Assembly (NCBI GenBank): GCA_006384855.1
Contig: VCJN01001596.1
Location: 62,001 to 126,000, forward strand
Origin: Tetraselmis striata
Taxonomy: Eukaryota > Chlorophyta > Chlorodendrophyceae > Chlorodendrales > Chlorodendraceae
Length of the DNA: 64,000 nucleotides
Direction of reading: 5' to 3'
Numbering within the stretch: position 1 is the stretch's first letter; every line of letters begins with the position of its first letter. The notes beneath the pieces are model-generated. The model saw only the letters and a list, made by a program, of their open reading frames with translations, searched no databases and was not told the DNA's origin. The translations under genes were made by a program, and so were the position numbers. Shown piece after piece: positions 9,717-22,493 of the stretch.

Positions 9717-10138
9717 ACCGCCTGTACTTAGCCCGGAGGCTCCGCGTCGGCGCGCGACACGCGAGCCCGCGTGCGCATATCAATTTGATGAAATTATCGA
9801 AACGAGAATTTCATACAGTACATTACAATATATGCTCAATTCACAAACGCCACTGTTGCTGCCTAGATGCTACTACTGCCCAGCATCAGCACCGCCATCA
9901 TCCTCATCAAGGGCGGCGATGTCCTTGGCATGGGAGTGCTTCACGTAGGAGCACCACCTGTGCCGGGCAGCAACATCAACATCAGCGCAAAGTGCAGCAA
10001 AGCAACAACAACAGCATGTAGGACGCTATTGCAATAATATATAACACAGGTGGCCCATCACATGATCATCTGCCTGGGCGCAGCATCAGCAGCGGCCCTT
10101 TGCCGCCGCCCCCTGCCAGCAGTGCTGATGGCCTTTGT

Positions 10139-13100
10139 CTATGTGTATGTGACCAGTCTGCCATGCACAATGCTGGGCGGGAAGACGAAGTCATGCTGGA
10201 AGACAGTGTTGATCGGGCCCTCCCACAGTCCAGTGTTGATAGGCGTTGATGGCACGCGGCTTCCACGGTGGGCATCTCCAACTGCAAAGACAACGGGAGG
10301 CGCAGCCAGCGCGTTGTCTTTGCGGTGGCGCTCAGCGACAACGAAGTAACTTACCTCGACCTGCAGGATCTCTTGGAACATGTCCTGGTTCTCGGCCTCT
10401 GCAGAGCAGGTTGGCATGAATGCCAGGTCCTTCCGCTGTTCAGTAGTCTGACGGATGTAGAAGTCCACCGGCACGAGCCCTGCACCCAAGTTCTCCCATC
10501 GCTGGGCGGTGAGCACCCACGCGTTGCCTTTCGGCAGACGGTTGTAGGCACGGGAGCAGTACACCGTGTAGGACTCCTTGTCGGGCTTCAAGGCCTCCAT
10601 TCGGCCATAGTAGGTCATCTTGGGGGGGGGGGGGGGGGGGGGGGGGGGAGTGACATAATCGGACAGATGATGGATGTAAGATATTGTATACTTATGTAAT
10701 AATTATATATCCTGAATAAGACACGGAGACCCTGGCAGACACGGATGCCAACAACAACACTTACTTTATGTTGGTTGTATCCTCCCTTATGTCCTGCACC
10801 TCCAGCCCGTCTGGGCCAAACTCCTCCACATACGTCTTGAAGAGAGCAACGGTGTGTGCGTGGACATCAACCCCCTCCTCGCAGAACTCTACCTGCAACC
10901 GCGCCTTGCTGACTGCCCCCCCAACAGCACCCAAAGCTGCGTGTGCCTTCTTCGCTGTTGTTGATTTACTGCCCCGGTCCCGGCGCATGCTGGTGACCAT
11001 GTCATTGTAAAGGAGCTCAAAGTCCTCTAGCCTCATCTGCATAGCATCTGCACGCAGCAAGCAGTTATTTGATGTCAGGGACCACATGACATCACGCACA
11101 GGGGCAGCAAGGGGGGGGGGGGGGGGGGGGGGGGGTCCCTCTCCAGAAACATCTCAACTTCCCGGGCTGTGCAACCCCGTGCCTTCTCCTGAGCTGCCAA
11201 CCTGCACACAAGCACATGCAGGTTGCTGCACATCAAGCGGAAGTCCCCGCAGAGATGCTCGCATGTCTTCGCGAAGCGTATCAAGTTGGCTGCGCCATCG
11301 AGGCGACGGTTGTCGATGGCGTTGTCCGTCTCCAGTATCCGCCCAAGCAACGACGCCTCTGTCTCACCAGGCTTGGCATATACTGCCGCATCTGCCTTCA
11401 GGTAATGACGGCATACAACAGTTAGGCACATGAAAGCGGTGTGCCAGTGCTTCGGCGGCTTCTTCAAGAGGTCGCTGCGCACAGCACGGCAACATGCATG
11501 TGCAGTTAGTGGTCCGCATCAGGCACAGTAATCCACAAAGGAGAAACATGAAATGTTAGAAGGGGGGTGGGGGGGGGGGCGCACTCCATGGCCGAGTGCG
11601 AGTATGTAAGGATGAAGTCTTGAAAGCTCTCCGCTGTCCAGTTCGGAAACATAGAAGAGCCGCCCATGATGATGATGGGAGGCCGCCCGAAGTCATTGGT
11701 CACCTTGATGTTTTTCACGCGATGATCGTATATCTGCAAGCAGCACAAACGAAGCAGTCACATGTCAGTCGCCGGCCTACAACACTGTATTGACAATAAT
11801 ATACACGCAGGTATGCATGCAGGCAAGGGCGTCACACCCGATAGAAATTCTTGAACTTGATCATGGCGCTGCCAGGGCCACGGGACCGCACCTGCACCTC
11901 CCCCATCCTGAGCAAAAACGTCTTCACCACCCCCAGCAGGAGGGCATGATGTAACGGCATAGCGTGGGAGTTCACGATACTGAATGTGGCGCCCAAAATG
12001 TCATATGCAGCATGCACATGGGCGGAGCCAGTAAGTCCCTTGGGCAGCTTGCCAGCGGCGGAGGCGCGCTGGAGCGCTTCCAACTCGGTGTCCGTGAGCA
12101 TTTATCCATCCGCGCCGGCAAAGCACGACTGGACGCATTGCCGTCCGGGGTCTCGCAGAACCTCCGTGATGCATCGCTTCTGCACTTCGCCCTCCTGCCG
12201 CGCCCGCGTATCCCTCACTCCGTTCCCCGGGGGCAGAATAGGGTTGAACGCTTGATGCCATAGTGTTTGCGCAGCGGCTGCGAAGTACCCCAGGAAGCGC
12301 ACAGCTCCGTCCAAGTGGATGCCCTTGAAGAGGCACCACATGCAGGCAAAGAAAGCCGCGTGGTAGCCTCTGCCAGTCAGCTTGTACCTGGCAGGAGAGT
12401 CATTGTGAAGCGCTCCAAGGAACACTTTACTGCGGCCACCGGGGGGGGCGGCGGCATCTGCATTTGCACAAGCCACACATACGATGGTTGAGTATATTTT
12501 ATAATAGCATATCTGCATATATATGTCATACCGTTTAGCATGACAGAGCACTTTATATTACCACATCTTGCACATAAATGGAGAAGGTAAGGGGGGGTAC
12601 CATTAATAGTTGGCGGTGCATCAGCAACACTTGACGACGATGGCGCGGCATAGCGCCGGCCAAACGGAAGGGGTTCCTCCTGTGATTGCTTAATCGCAGC
12701 GAAGGTCTCCTTCAAGAAAATCCCAGTGTTGGGCGCTTCATGCGGCCCAGGCACCACAATCAGGATTTCAGAATTGGACGCTCCAGCTGCACAGTGCATG
12801 TCAGCAAAGTGGCATGGTATCAGAGGGGATATATATTCAGTAAACGTTAGCCCTACAATCAAAACAAGGGGCATCAACACCACATGCACGCATGCATATA
12901 CAGCCTTACCGCGGGACATTGGCTACCCGTGACACATACACAGTCGCGGAGTGATGCTTGAACTTGGTGAGCTAGACCCCGTCGATCCCAACGTCCATGA
13001 TGAGGTTTGCCGCGTCGGCTATGGCTCCGTCAGCTGCCTCCTTCAACTGCCTCCCGAAGTCAGAGTTCAGGAACGCGTTTTTTGGACAGGTCCTGCATGT

Positions 13101-15015
13101 ACGGTTGGTTGGCGGCGGAGTCGGGGCGCCGCAGCATTCGCCACAGGATCTCTATGATGCCGAAGTCAAAGTAGATGCCATCTGGTTCCATGATGATCTT
13201 CCTATTCTTCCGAACCTGAACGAAACGCGGGGCTTCGCACTCCATGCAGGAGGCGACGCCAGGCTCGTCGGCTGCGAGGTGCAGCCGTAACAACACAACA
13301 TTTAGTCAGCCGAAAATGTGACAATAATAAGAGCATGCATTGCGAGCGATCTAATGGTGGGGAGTCGACGAGCAGTGTGGGCAAAGATACTCACCGCTGT
13401 CGTGCAGTCTCCAACGGCCCTCCTGCGTGGAAAAGCTGTGCTCAGGGTCAGACATCATGTCGATGTCAGCGGGCGGCGGGTAAACATACTGCCCGCAGCT
13501 CCGACACCAATGCCTCTCGAATCGAGATATGTCGTTGTCGATGCCTAACGCCTTCAGCGACGCTGGCTCTGTCTTCGGAAACATGTCGTTGCCTAGGGCG
13601 GTGTTTAGAATGTAGAGTATCTCTTCATACGCAGCGGTGGGCAGCTCGTAGTCGGCTTTGACGCCTAGAAGGTCGACAAGCACACCCCCGATGCTCGAGT
13701 TCTTGGGGGGCTTGCCAATCAGCTCGTGGCTGAAGCACTCGGGTAGCTCGCGGTCGTCATCGGGGTCCTTCGTACCATTGCCCACCGGATACCGGCAAAA
13801 CACACGTCGTCAGTGTGGGCAGGAAAGGGCGGTGCAAGCCAGGTAGGGTGCAAGCAGTTTCAGCGGGCAGTTGGATGCTGATGAGCACTACGCCGAAGAC
13901 GGGGCCTACCTCTTCGGCACCGCCTTCCTGCGTCGCTGCCTCGGGCTGTTGCCGTTGTTCTCCCTCCTGCTCCTCGTCTTCCTCCTCTGCTGGCTCCTCA
14001 TCCGTCGTATCATCGTCGCTGCCGTTCAAGCTTGATAGAAACCCTGCCGGTTCGCCTTCTTGCAGTTCGTTGTCCTCCCAGAAATTGTCGTCCAGTAGCC
14101 TACCAGCACGATCCGGCTCGCCCATCGCACCCGCGTTAGCGGCCACAACCGGACCGCCCGGAACCGGTTCCTCCTCCCCGTTGCTACCGAGGTCGTTCCG
14201 GTTGCCGGCAACGTTGTCGACTTCCATAGGGGCGGGCGGCTCCTCCGAGCTGCCACCGTCCAAGGTAAACCATCGAGAAAATATTTGTTCGCGAACGACT
14301 GACAGTTGCATCACGCGTGTGCTGTAAAAGCGGCCACGGGGAAAGCGCATAACAAGGCGATGTCATCTACTGGTGGGTCGAAGGTTAAAGTGGTTGGGAA
14401 TTGAAGCAGTAGGCCAGCAAGAGGGCTTGGGGCGAGGCACAAGTGGGGCATTACCGTCCGTCGTGATGCCGCACCCTAACCTTGTCGTTGGGGGGCGTCG
14501 CACTGATGACCAACTCATTATGGTTTGACATGAACCGAACACCAATGCATCGGCCGACGTCATTCCTCTGGTCAGGAACGTTGGGCTGCCCGAGTTCGGG
14601 TTCGGCGCGGACGAGGGGGTGTCGGTGTCGCAGGGGGAGACGCAGGGGCGGGCGGTTCGAGCGACGCGGCTGGCTCATCGAGCGCTTGCGACGGCGAAGA
14701 GCCTACTGTTTTTTACATCTGAGAAAAGGGGCGGGAGGTGACCGTTACGTTGAGGGCTATGCAGTCATGCGTGCACTCCATACATCGCAGACCTACGTGT
14801 TAGCACTAACGGGCACTTGCAAGTAAGCGGGCTTGCTCTGCCGAGCACGCAGGGTTCGCCGCAGATTTGAGATGGCGCTCTCTGAAGTGGCGGCTGGTCC
14901 CGCCGAGTGTCTTCTTGCACGCACGGCACTGCACCCCAACGACCTTGCCATGTGCATCCTTGCTATGTTGAAAGATGGTCCTCAAACTGACTCCTCGCTG
15001 GCCGCCGCGAGGCAT
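10139..15015 (-). CDS. TNP2-like (CACTA) transposase with N-terminal BED-type zinc finger, spliced
   Basis: The ATG at 15015 opens with a BED-like finger: CRACKKTLGGTSRHFRERH (C-x2-C ... H-x4-H). Downstream leftward exons give a disordered acidic segment (14350-13860), a cysteine segment (CRSCGQ..., CPHC, about 13500-13360), CMECEAP (about 13230), then the TNP2 core. The core includes ILIVVPGPHEAPNTG (12.75 kb), FLGALHNDSPARYKLTG with ACMWCLF (12.4 kb), GLTGSAHVHAAYDIL and HAMPLHHALLLGVVK (12.0 kb), NDFGRPP (11.7 kb), HWHTAFMCLTVVCRHY (11.4 kb), and a C-terminal part ending at 10139. Exon edges are approximate. Introns near 10630, 11120 and 11565 hold pure C runs on the sense strand. I see no disabling stop in the main exons. 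Function: cutting and moving the element by its ends. The D-x-PA-R-x-K and C-x2-C patterns are those of the Transposase_21 family, from memory of that family. Confidence 0.65.
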
Positions 15016-15440
15016 CGCACGGGGGACTGGCTCGAAGCCAGTCGCGGGTTATGCACGGTGAGCAGGTGGGAAAATGGGAATGATGAGCGGCACTTCCGTC
15101 GGACTTATATCACTACAAGCAGCGCGGCGAAGCCAGCACTTCGTCAGAACCGGTACGGTACCTACCGGTACTCGCGCCGCTTCAGCTTCTGGCCGACTAG
15201 CGCCGAGCGCCCTCGCGCGCCCGTGTAGCGGGTACTCGAGGGGCGAAAAGTGCGCAAGGGACTCATATCACGTACCGTTACCGTACGGGTACTGCCATGG
15301 CAGTCATGGCTCGGCGCGGGTACTCACGACCACCGCCGGATAGGCGGAGATAAGCGGATATAGGCGAGGGTTAGGCGCGGGTGATACGGAATACAGTAAT
15401 CGTACAGTAAAATTGAGTACGGATACAGTACAAGTACCGT

Positions 15441-15471
15441 GTTAAGCGCGGTTAGGCGGACCCCGTTTCGA
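15441..15471 (-). repeat. Right terminal inverted repeat of the CACTA-like element
   Basis: 31 bp, the reverse complement of 7178-7208 with one mismatch. The adjacent inner 290 bp carries repeated GGTACT/AGTACC-type motifs. Confidence 0.85.
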
Positions 15472-17018
15472 GGAGTGAGAGTTCCAAAACCCATTCACAG
15501 ATTGGTCTCTGCATGTGCCTCGGCGCATAGTCCATTCCTCATCCCAAAAGAATTGCTCCACCATATGCAGCGCGTTTCGTGCAACAACAACAACAGCGAC
15601 TCAATTACGCTATGCGCTGACGATGCTGTCGAGTGGGGGCAAACGGAAAGGAAGGGGGGGGGGGGGGGGGGCGCATCACCTCACATGCGTTGAAGTCGTA
15701 AGAAAAACTTGCGCAGCTGAGGCGTGGCGGAGCGCGGGTGGCGCAGTGACTCGGGTGTCCAGCGAGTCAGATTGCAGCGAGGGCAGCGGTCGTCGTAGCT
15801 CCAGTCACCATCCAGTGAGTGGCCGTACCGATGCTCGTCGCCACGGCGCACCCATCAGCGGGTGCCTAGTCGGAGATATAGCGAAATATACATTTCGCGG
15901 TACGTTGTTTAGTACTCTAGAATAGTGTATCGTGTTTATCGCTTATTTCCCGGTATATTCCGCTCGTGTGCTGCGTAGCAGTGCGCGAAAACGGCAACCT
16001 GTCGGCCGCAACCGCGGACGGGCAGTGCCCACGGCTCACGGTGGGGGGCGATGTTCACGGCCTCATGCCTTAGCCGAACGGGCACCACCTACCCTGGAAA
16101 TAGGATAGGTCCATAGCCTATCTCATAGGGATGCCATAGAAAAATTGAGCTAGAGGTCGGAGGCTACAGAGACGGTGCCCCATGTCCCTCCGATTTAAGA
16201 AGCCGTCCGATCTTGGAACCCGCGTCTTCGGAAACACACCCGGCCTCAACCCCTCCGTCCCGTGGGGGCGGCTGAGGTAGCTCTTTGCGTATCGATCGCA
16301 TGAGCACTAGTAGAGGCTCATACGCAGGGGTGACGTCCGCTGGCGGTCAGTTTGCGGTCAATCTCAGTCGATGCCGGCCCAATGGGCCCGACCGACCCGG
16401 ATTTTTCGCGCTCTCGACCCCCTCCCTGATAGGCATCGCCTGCCACCTACATGCAGCTAACTATTTAGCCCGACGCACATGTACTCCCATGGTCTAGCTT
16501 CTAGGCGTGCGGTAGAGCCCATGAAGGGCCCATGAGGTGGTCGGTGCGCGGTGCCCCATCTCCCCCCATGTATATGTTTCAGCCGAGATTAGATAAACGG
16601 GCGGAATGGGGGGCCGGCCAACCACCACCCGTAGATGAGTGATCGACGCGCCGCCCATCTACCTACGCCTGCCGAAGGTCACTATACCCAGCCACATGCT
16701 AGTGATAGAGACCGATATGGGTCGATTTGTCTGCTTATAGGTGCACCGGAAGCCGATGGAGCGACGGGTAGCTGCGATAACCTTTAAAATAGCGAAAATA
16801 CGGTTGCCGGGAGGAGGTGAGACACGGGATGAACCGCACGATCCTTCACCCGGGCCTCACCAAATCCCAAACGACTCGCTCGGCCCATATCCCATCCCTA
16901 GCCCACAAGGGCCCATGGGTCTAGAGGCTCTCGTTCACGTCGTGTGCACTGCTAGTGGCTGATTCGGGGGTGGGATGGGGGTGGTCCTTGTACCGGTACA
17001 TGAGACACCGTATGCGCG
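15472..17018. other. No gene seen
   Basis: This stretch carries a G run (15654-15671) and short frames of biased composition. I find no conserved protein, RNA or repeat. Confidence 0.35.
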
Positions 17019-18571
17019 CTAAAACGCCGATTTTAAACACCTTGCGGGTGCGCCGTGGCACGGGCAGAAGTGAACTTCTTGATGTCCGAGACATTCATGC
17101 ACTGCTCCACCTGGTGCCACGTCTCGGTAATAAGCTCTGACCCGTCCTTCCGTAGCATGTGTCTCTTCAACAGCTTCGACAGCCTCTCGAACGCCGCCGT
17201 CTTGATGTTGTGCTTCAGCTTCATCTGGCAAAGATTGAGCGCGGCCTCCATCAGGGTGGCGTCAGCACCGGTGTATAATTGACGGCGTCTGTGGCAAAGA
17301 GGGTCGAGGAGAAGGTGCTAGCAAGGGACTAGTAGGCGCCACACATTTGGAAGGGGGAGTCGACACGATACAGGCTCACCTCTTCCCGTCATCGTACTTC
17401 CCTTATATTGAGCGTTTCTGGTCCTGGTAGTGAAGTAAAACCTCGCACAAGCGTCTCCTTCACAGTCATTGTCGTTGCGGTTGTCGTCAGAGGGGTTGCC
17501 TTCCACAATCCCCGCGACAATGCCTTCGGCGTCGCTATTGGCGTCGAGAAGTTAGCGTAGCTCCTGTCACGTTCACATGCGCGCAAGCATCTTAACGGAC
17601 GCGCGTGTAAAGGAAGCATAGCAAATCATCGTTTGCACGTTGAATGTGCGATACTCTCACAAATACCTAAATTATGGGGTAACAACGCGGGCAGGCACCC
17701 CCCGAAAGCACCGGCGGTGGACGCGCAAGGGGCACACCTCCGGTAGGGCGTCAATGGCGCCTTGAGGCAACGTGAAATCGCTCAGCCTCTGTGTCGGTCA
17801 GGTATAGCGGTTGTATCTCCGAGTCAGTTAGCTCCTCCAAGTCGCCGTCGTCTTAAATCACATTCATCACCAGCTCCCTATCCGCCGGGTCGTTCTGCGT
17901 CCTCGTTATCCCATCTCCAACTTACGACCCGGATGATACACACGGGTAGCTATCATCGCAGTGCGGCGGTGGGCGTATGGCAAGTGTAACGGCACGTCAC
18001 GGAGGGCACCGGGGGAGAGGTAGTGGGAGGGGACATGGCCGAGAAAGCTTCCCCGTATCAGGAACGTCTTGCTTGTGACATCGCCCAAGTGAAGGTCGGC
18101 ATTCAGCTCTTGCGCTGCCATGCTTGCTGCCATGCCACCATTAGACGACACCGACCGCTCCTCCCCGCCGCTCGGTGCGGGTGGGCTCGCTAATTCGGGG
18201 AGACGAGAGCGGCGGAGAGGGCGGCGGGGGCGATGGCGGCGGCAACGGTATCGATGCACCCTACTCGCCCCGCGTTTCGGTCTGACCGGGTCCGGACGGA
18301 GCAGAGGCGTGACTGTTGCACGGTGTAGCAGAAACCGCAGGGGCGCCATCACCACGCACCGGCTGCGACAGGAGCGGCGGTGGGCGGAGGCGGCTCGGCG
18401 CACGCCCCTATGTGCGTGTCGTAGAACCGAGTCCTCGTGAAGCAGGCACCACACGCGTGTCAGCGGATTCTTTTGGTCACTGTTTCCGGAATCCCCTCGG
18501 CAACAGTCCCGTCCTCCTTGCCCTAAGGAATACGGTGCTTTCAGTTGCGACACCCCATGGCACAACACCAC
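17019..18571 (-). pseudogene. Fragmentary CACTA-type transposase remnant
   Basis: Leftward frames at 17030-17251 encode LCQMKLKHNIKTAAFERL and following basic sequence (LLKRHMLRKDG...WHQVEQCMNV). This resembles the small helical domain that precedes the TNP2 catalytic core (compare ELPTAAYEEILYILN at 13.6 kb). Upstream, 17320-17620 gives an acidic, Asn/Asp-rich segment (NPSDDNRNDNDCEGDA), and 17906-18120 gives MAAQELNADLHLGDV in another frame. The order matches an N-terminal part of the same transposase family, but frames do not join and the core is missing. Alternatively these are unrelated chance frames; the 17.1-kb piece is the most convincing. Confidence 0.4.
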
Positions 18572-20857
18572 TACTCGGCGCCGGCGGCTCGCAGCGGCGG
18601 GGGTTGGTAGGAGCTAGTCATTGGCGGTCCGGTTGCTATGATGCATAGTAAAATGTCCGCGCGACTGCAACTTAGCCGTGGCTTGAGCTTGAGACCTACG
18701 GTACCGTTGGGCGTTGCGTCGTCACGGAGCTTGTGAGGCGTTAAGTACATTGTGGCGAACCCCGGAGCGATAACTGGTACACGCGCGAGACGCGATGTTG
18801 GTCCAATGTACTATGGGGATGGCCCAACATGCGACTGGTAGCATATTACGGAACGTGGGCGAGCCGGGCACGTCATATTGCGACTACCGAGCCTAGCAGT
18901 CAAGTGGCGATGACACGGTAGATGCGGGGATCACACGGTCATTCCAAGGGAAAATCGCGATTACGTGCTAGTACGGTATAATTATGAGGCATCCCGGGAA
19001 CTTAGTGTACGCTTTCACTCGAAAAAGCGGTTTCTATAGAGCGGGCGGGTGGTCAGGAGCTGCGCCCAGTTCATGGCTCCAATATATGTTGCTATTCAAT
19101 TGCCCGCGGCTGTCACCGCAAATGGCGTACGGATTTGGAAAACTCGGACTTAAGACATGTTCAAGCAAGGTTTTGTGATGAAACATTGAAGGCAGCAACG
19201 ACGGCACAAACTGGACGGTCCTATCAACGTTCACCGACATGGATTATACAACCATTCTCTCGGCGAATAAAGCCACTAACGCGCTTTTCCTAGTCGACTT
19301 CGATAGCGACAACAAACCCGAGGAAAATTGTTATGCTTTTCGGGGTCCTATCACGAACCCGAGGGCGGCGTACACAAACTATCCAGTGCGTGTATGTGAC
19401 AGAACACGAGAATAATAGCAGGGCCACGGTGATGGATATTGTGTTGCTTTGAGGAGCTCCGCCCCCCCCCCCCCCCCCTTTTCAACGGTGCGTTTAAAAG
19501 TCGCGCGCGGTGCGTTTGAGAGTCACGGTGTGTTCTGCCTAAGTAATGCATGTATGGAGTCACGGTGTGTTCTGCTCAAGTACTAACTAATTGAGGGCGG
19601 CCGGGCGGGCGGAAGCCGCGACCACATGACGGCGGACCGCGTGGGACGCGCTTTTTACGTGGATCATTTTTGTTGACAAACGCTAGCATTTTCCGGTTAT
19701 CTCTATAGCACCTGATATGGAAACTGCTAGCATTTGTCAACAACCGGGCGGCATGCGGTCAGCCGCGTGCGGAGCGCGCGGAAATTTCATAAAGCGCTGT
19801 GGACGCTTGTTATTTCCACCACGCCCACACCAAAGTACTCGCCACTACATGCCCTAGCAACCCGACAGGTCACCACGATGGCATGCATGAGGGCCGATAA
19901 GCTTCCCGACAACATTAAGCGAGAACTTACAAATCCGAGCGGTTCAACGAATGGAAGAATATGTGTAGCACGATGAACATCCTAGATCGGACGATGGAGG
20001 AGTGCATGATCGAGAAAATGATTGATTACATCGAAGACGAAGGCGTGCAATTGTCCATGGCGCACCCAACACGATGGATGGTTGACCTGACGCTCATCGA
20101 CGACATTGACCAATACAAGGTTGAGAAGAAGGTTAGCATTCGGACGGTGAATGTAGATGACGGCAAAGTGGGCGCGAAACTACGCGCGCGAGCAATAGTT
20201 ACTACCCTAAATTCGTCGCGATTAATAAATTAAAGTAATTGCTCGTAGCATATACCTAGCATATTACAAGTAACATACTAGTCGTACATGATATATAATA
20301 TGCGTATATATATATGTGTATATATGTGTACATATACATACCCGGTGTGTATGTGTTGTATGGTATGGTATTCATCTAATGGTACATACCCGGTGCCGCC
20401 GCGATCCGACTGTGTAGAAAGCTCCAAAGACACTCAATCGGATGGATGCATGCACTTCTCCACATTTCCCGGCAGTCCTTCAAACCCATCATGTCATGAT
20501 CAATTTCGAACCTACTATCACAACCCTACCTCAAACACCCACCATTAACAACTACGCTTGTGAATCACCATATATATGACACCCTCGCTACGGTAGGGCC
20601 GCAAGGGGGGCACACCAAGCGGCACGGAAGGAGGAGAGGCGCGGACACAAAGGAGGAAAGCCGGAAGCCGCATCCGTAATCCCTAGGGTACCCACAACGG
20701 TTGTATAAAGCAGGTCCTAAAAGCAACTCGGCTTAGGCAGTGGAGAGCAGCAAGTCATCACGCAGTTGTGTATCACTAAAAAATAAAAAAACTATTAATG
20801 ACATTGAGATGAGCTAGTAAGGATTAACTGCAGCAAGAGTCACCTTAGATTGCCGAA
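18572..20857. other. No confident gene; transposon debris
   Basis: It contains the inverted repeat at 19670-19743, a C run (19462-19477), a duplicated AGTCACGGTGTGTTCTGC (about 19525 and 19559), a 90-codon plus-strand frame at 19961-20233 (acidic/basic mix around IEKMIDYIEDEGVQLSM, no recognised family) and TA/TG-rich sequence at 20288-20345. Confidence 0.35.
19670..19743. repeat. Hairpin: 19-bp inverted repeat, 36-bp loop
   Basis: TTGTTGACAAACGCTAGCA (19670-19688) and TGCTAGCATTTGTCAACAA (19725-19743) are reverse complements with one mismatch. CCGG also follows both arms. It could be the ends of a tiny foldback element or a structured regulatory site; nothing adjacent decides. Confidence 0.7.
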
Positions 20858-21215
20858 ATTCAATCTCGATTTCGATTTCGCCAGGTGCAAAATGTCCACC
20901 ACATGCTCGTCCGATTTCAACGGTGTAGCCCCATCAGCCTTAAATAATTGATTTGCGAAGGCCGGGGTGATCTTGTTGTTGATGATACGCTTGATGTCGT
21001 TCCACTTCTTCAACACGGGGTCCTTCTAGCGGGCAGCAATGAAGGCTTGCATGGTGGGATGCCCCTTCTGCCGTGGCCACTTGGCGGGATTGCTCGCCAT
21101 GTCAAAAATGCGCTTGACGTACTTCACACGCGAGTCCATCCTCGGTCGGTTCTTGCTCAAACCAAGTGTCTTCACTGCGTGCAAAGCTCCCACGACATGC
21201 AAGTACTCGATGGGC
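20858..21215 (-). pseudogene. Broken ORF of mobile-element type, one in-frame stop
   Basis: Reading leftward from 21215 a frame runs through EYLHVVGALHAVKTLGL, DSRVKYVKRIFDMASNPAKW and MQAFIAAR, meets one TAG near 21028, then continues KDPVLKKWNDIKRIINNKI and DEHVVDILHLAKSKS. Codon content is plainly protein-like and lysine-rich, unlike the neighbourhood. I do not recognise the family; a transposon-encoded protein is likely from context. Confidence 0.5.
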
Positions 21216-22163
21216 CGCTAGTTTACCGTGTCCGAGCGTCATCAAGAGGAGCCGTCCAGAACCTGATGATCGCCAGCCGCGGTTGGCGCGGCTCCACCCT
21301 AGTCGCCATCGTGTGGTTGCGTGAAGGTCGAGCGACGTGGAATAGGAACAAGCCTAACATGACGTACGGAGGGATATGCGTGACCGATATGCCCCAAAAT
21401 TGGCGCTTAAAAACATGGCGCCGGACGGGCGGAGAGGCATCACTGAATAGGCGGCGAGACCCGGGCGCGGGTGGTGGAGCGGCGGAGTTGGCGGCAAACG
21501 CGACTTATGGCTCACGGGGTGGCCCGGATAGCCCAGGATATGTACCGGACGGGCCCGAAAAGCCCTCTATCGTAATCTAGGACCTCCGGATGTCGAATAT
21601 ACGACGTCGTAGATTGAATCTAGGATCGAGATGCGAGCGGCTTTTCGCGAAGATTAGCTGCGCAAACCTACGACTATAATAACTATAGCCGTTAGACCTT
21701 CTTTGATGATAGCGGCCGTTCGGATATATGGGCTCGATCGAGAGCTGCAGGTGTTGAACCCGTAGTCGAGCACCGCTAGCGACCAATCTTTACTCGTACT
21801 AATCCTTAGGTTTTTTTTTGGGCCGCCCTGACACAGTAGTCGGCAGGTGGCGCAGGCAGCGCAGCGACAGCAGTAGCATTCCCATCAGCGCTACTTATCC
21901 TTGCTGCGCCACGGAGCCTCTCACCTCGCCCCCCTTCCGCGGCGGCAGCAGCAGCAGTAGTAAAACTAGCGTCAGCAAGAGCGACCGCGCTGACCGGAAG
22001 GCGCGGTTTAGTATGGCTAGCGGCGGCAACACGCCTCGCCGAGTGACGGACGAGGTGCGCTGCTGCGGCCGCCCCCACCCCGTGGCAGCCTGCACTCCGC
22101 CCGGTGCTGGTGCCCCGCGCGGCGCCCACGCGCCACTTGCTTGGGCTGGAGACTCACCCCTCG

Positions 22164-22197
<34 letters not shown>

Positions 22198-22493
22198 TCC
22201 GATCTTGTTTCCAACCGCAGGAGCTGCATTATACGCTGAGCAACCCGGGCGGACACCACGGCGGGTGAGCTGGGTAGCTCAAGTCCCGATAGTCCTACGA
22301 GTATCATCCCCCTAGCGTCGCTAGGGGTACCCACGAGTACCCACGTACCTTACTTGCCTGAACCTAACTAGCCCTGCGGGGAGTTATGCGTAGAGGGACT
22401 ACAGGTACGTAGAACAAATATGATTTATTAATTACATGAGCTAGCAGCAGAAGGCGATATCGATAGAAAAATATGATTTATGGTGGAATAAAA
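21216..22493. other. No gene seen; long C run
   Basis: The stretch includes an almost pure C run at 22164-22195 and the second copy of the dispersed repeat (22428-22460). Frames across 21.8-22.3 kb are low-complexity. Confidence 0.35.
22428..22460. repeat. Dispersed short repeat, copy 2
   Basis: TAATTACATGAGCTAGCAGC and the following AGAAGGCGATA match the repeat at 3645 and 63427. It lies about 450 bp upstream of the glutamine-rich gene. Confidence 0.5.

Larger units (their letters stand above)
7178..15471 (-). mobile_element. 8.3-kb CACTA-like DNA transposon with two genes
   Basis: The left end (7178-7208) and right end (15441-15471) are inverted copies matching at 30 of 31 positions (outer bases TCGAAACGGGGTCCGCCTAA). 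About 300 bp inside each end are rich in GAGTAC/GTACTC and GGTACC-like short motifs in both orientations, like the subterminal arrays of CACTA elements. Inside are a TNP2-like transposase gene and a second gene (9412-7782), both leftward. That two-gene plan resembles En/Spm (TNPD plus TNPA). The ends do not read CACTA and I cannot see a clear 3-bp target duplication. Homology of the right flank continues weakly outward (CTCNTCGAAA at both ends), so the exact outer base is uncertain. Confidence 0.7.

Noticed and set aside
9512-9948. Long plus-strand frames with DVQRMC-type peptide repeats
   Set aside because: They are produced by the GATGTGCAG minisatellite, lie in all frames, and oppose the transposon genes.
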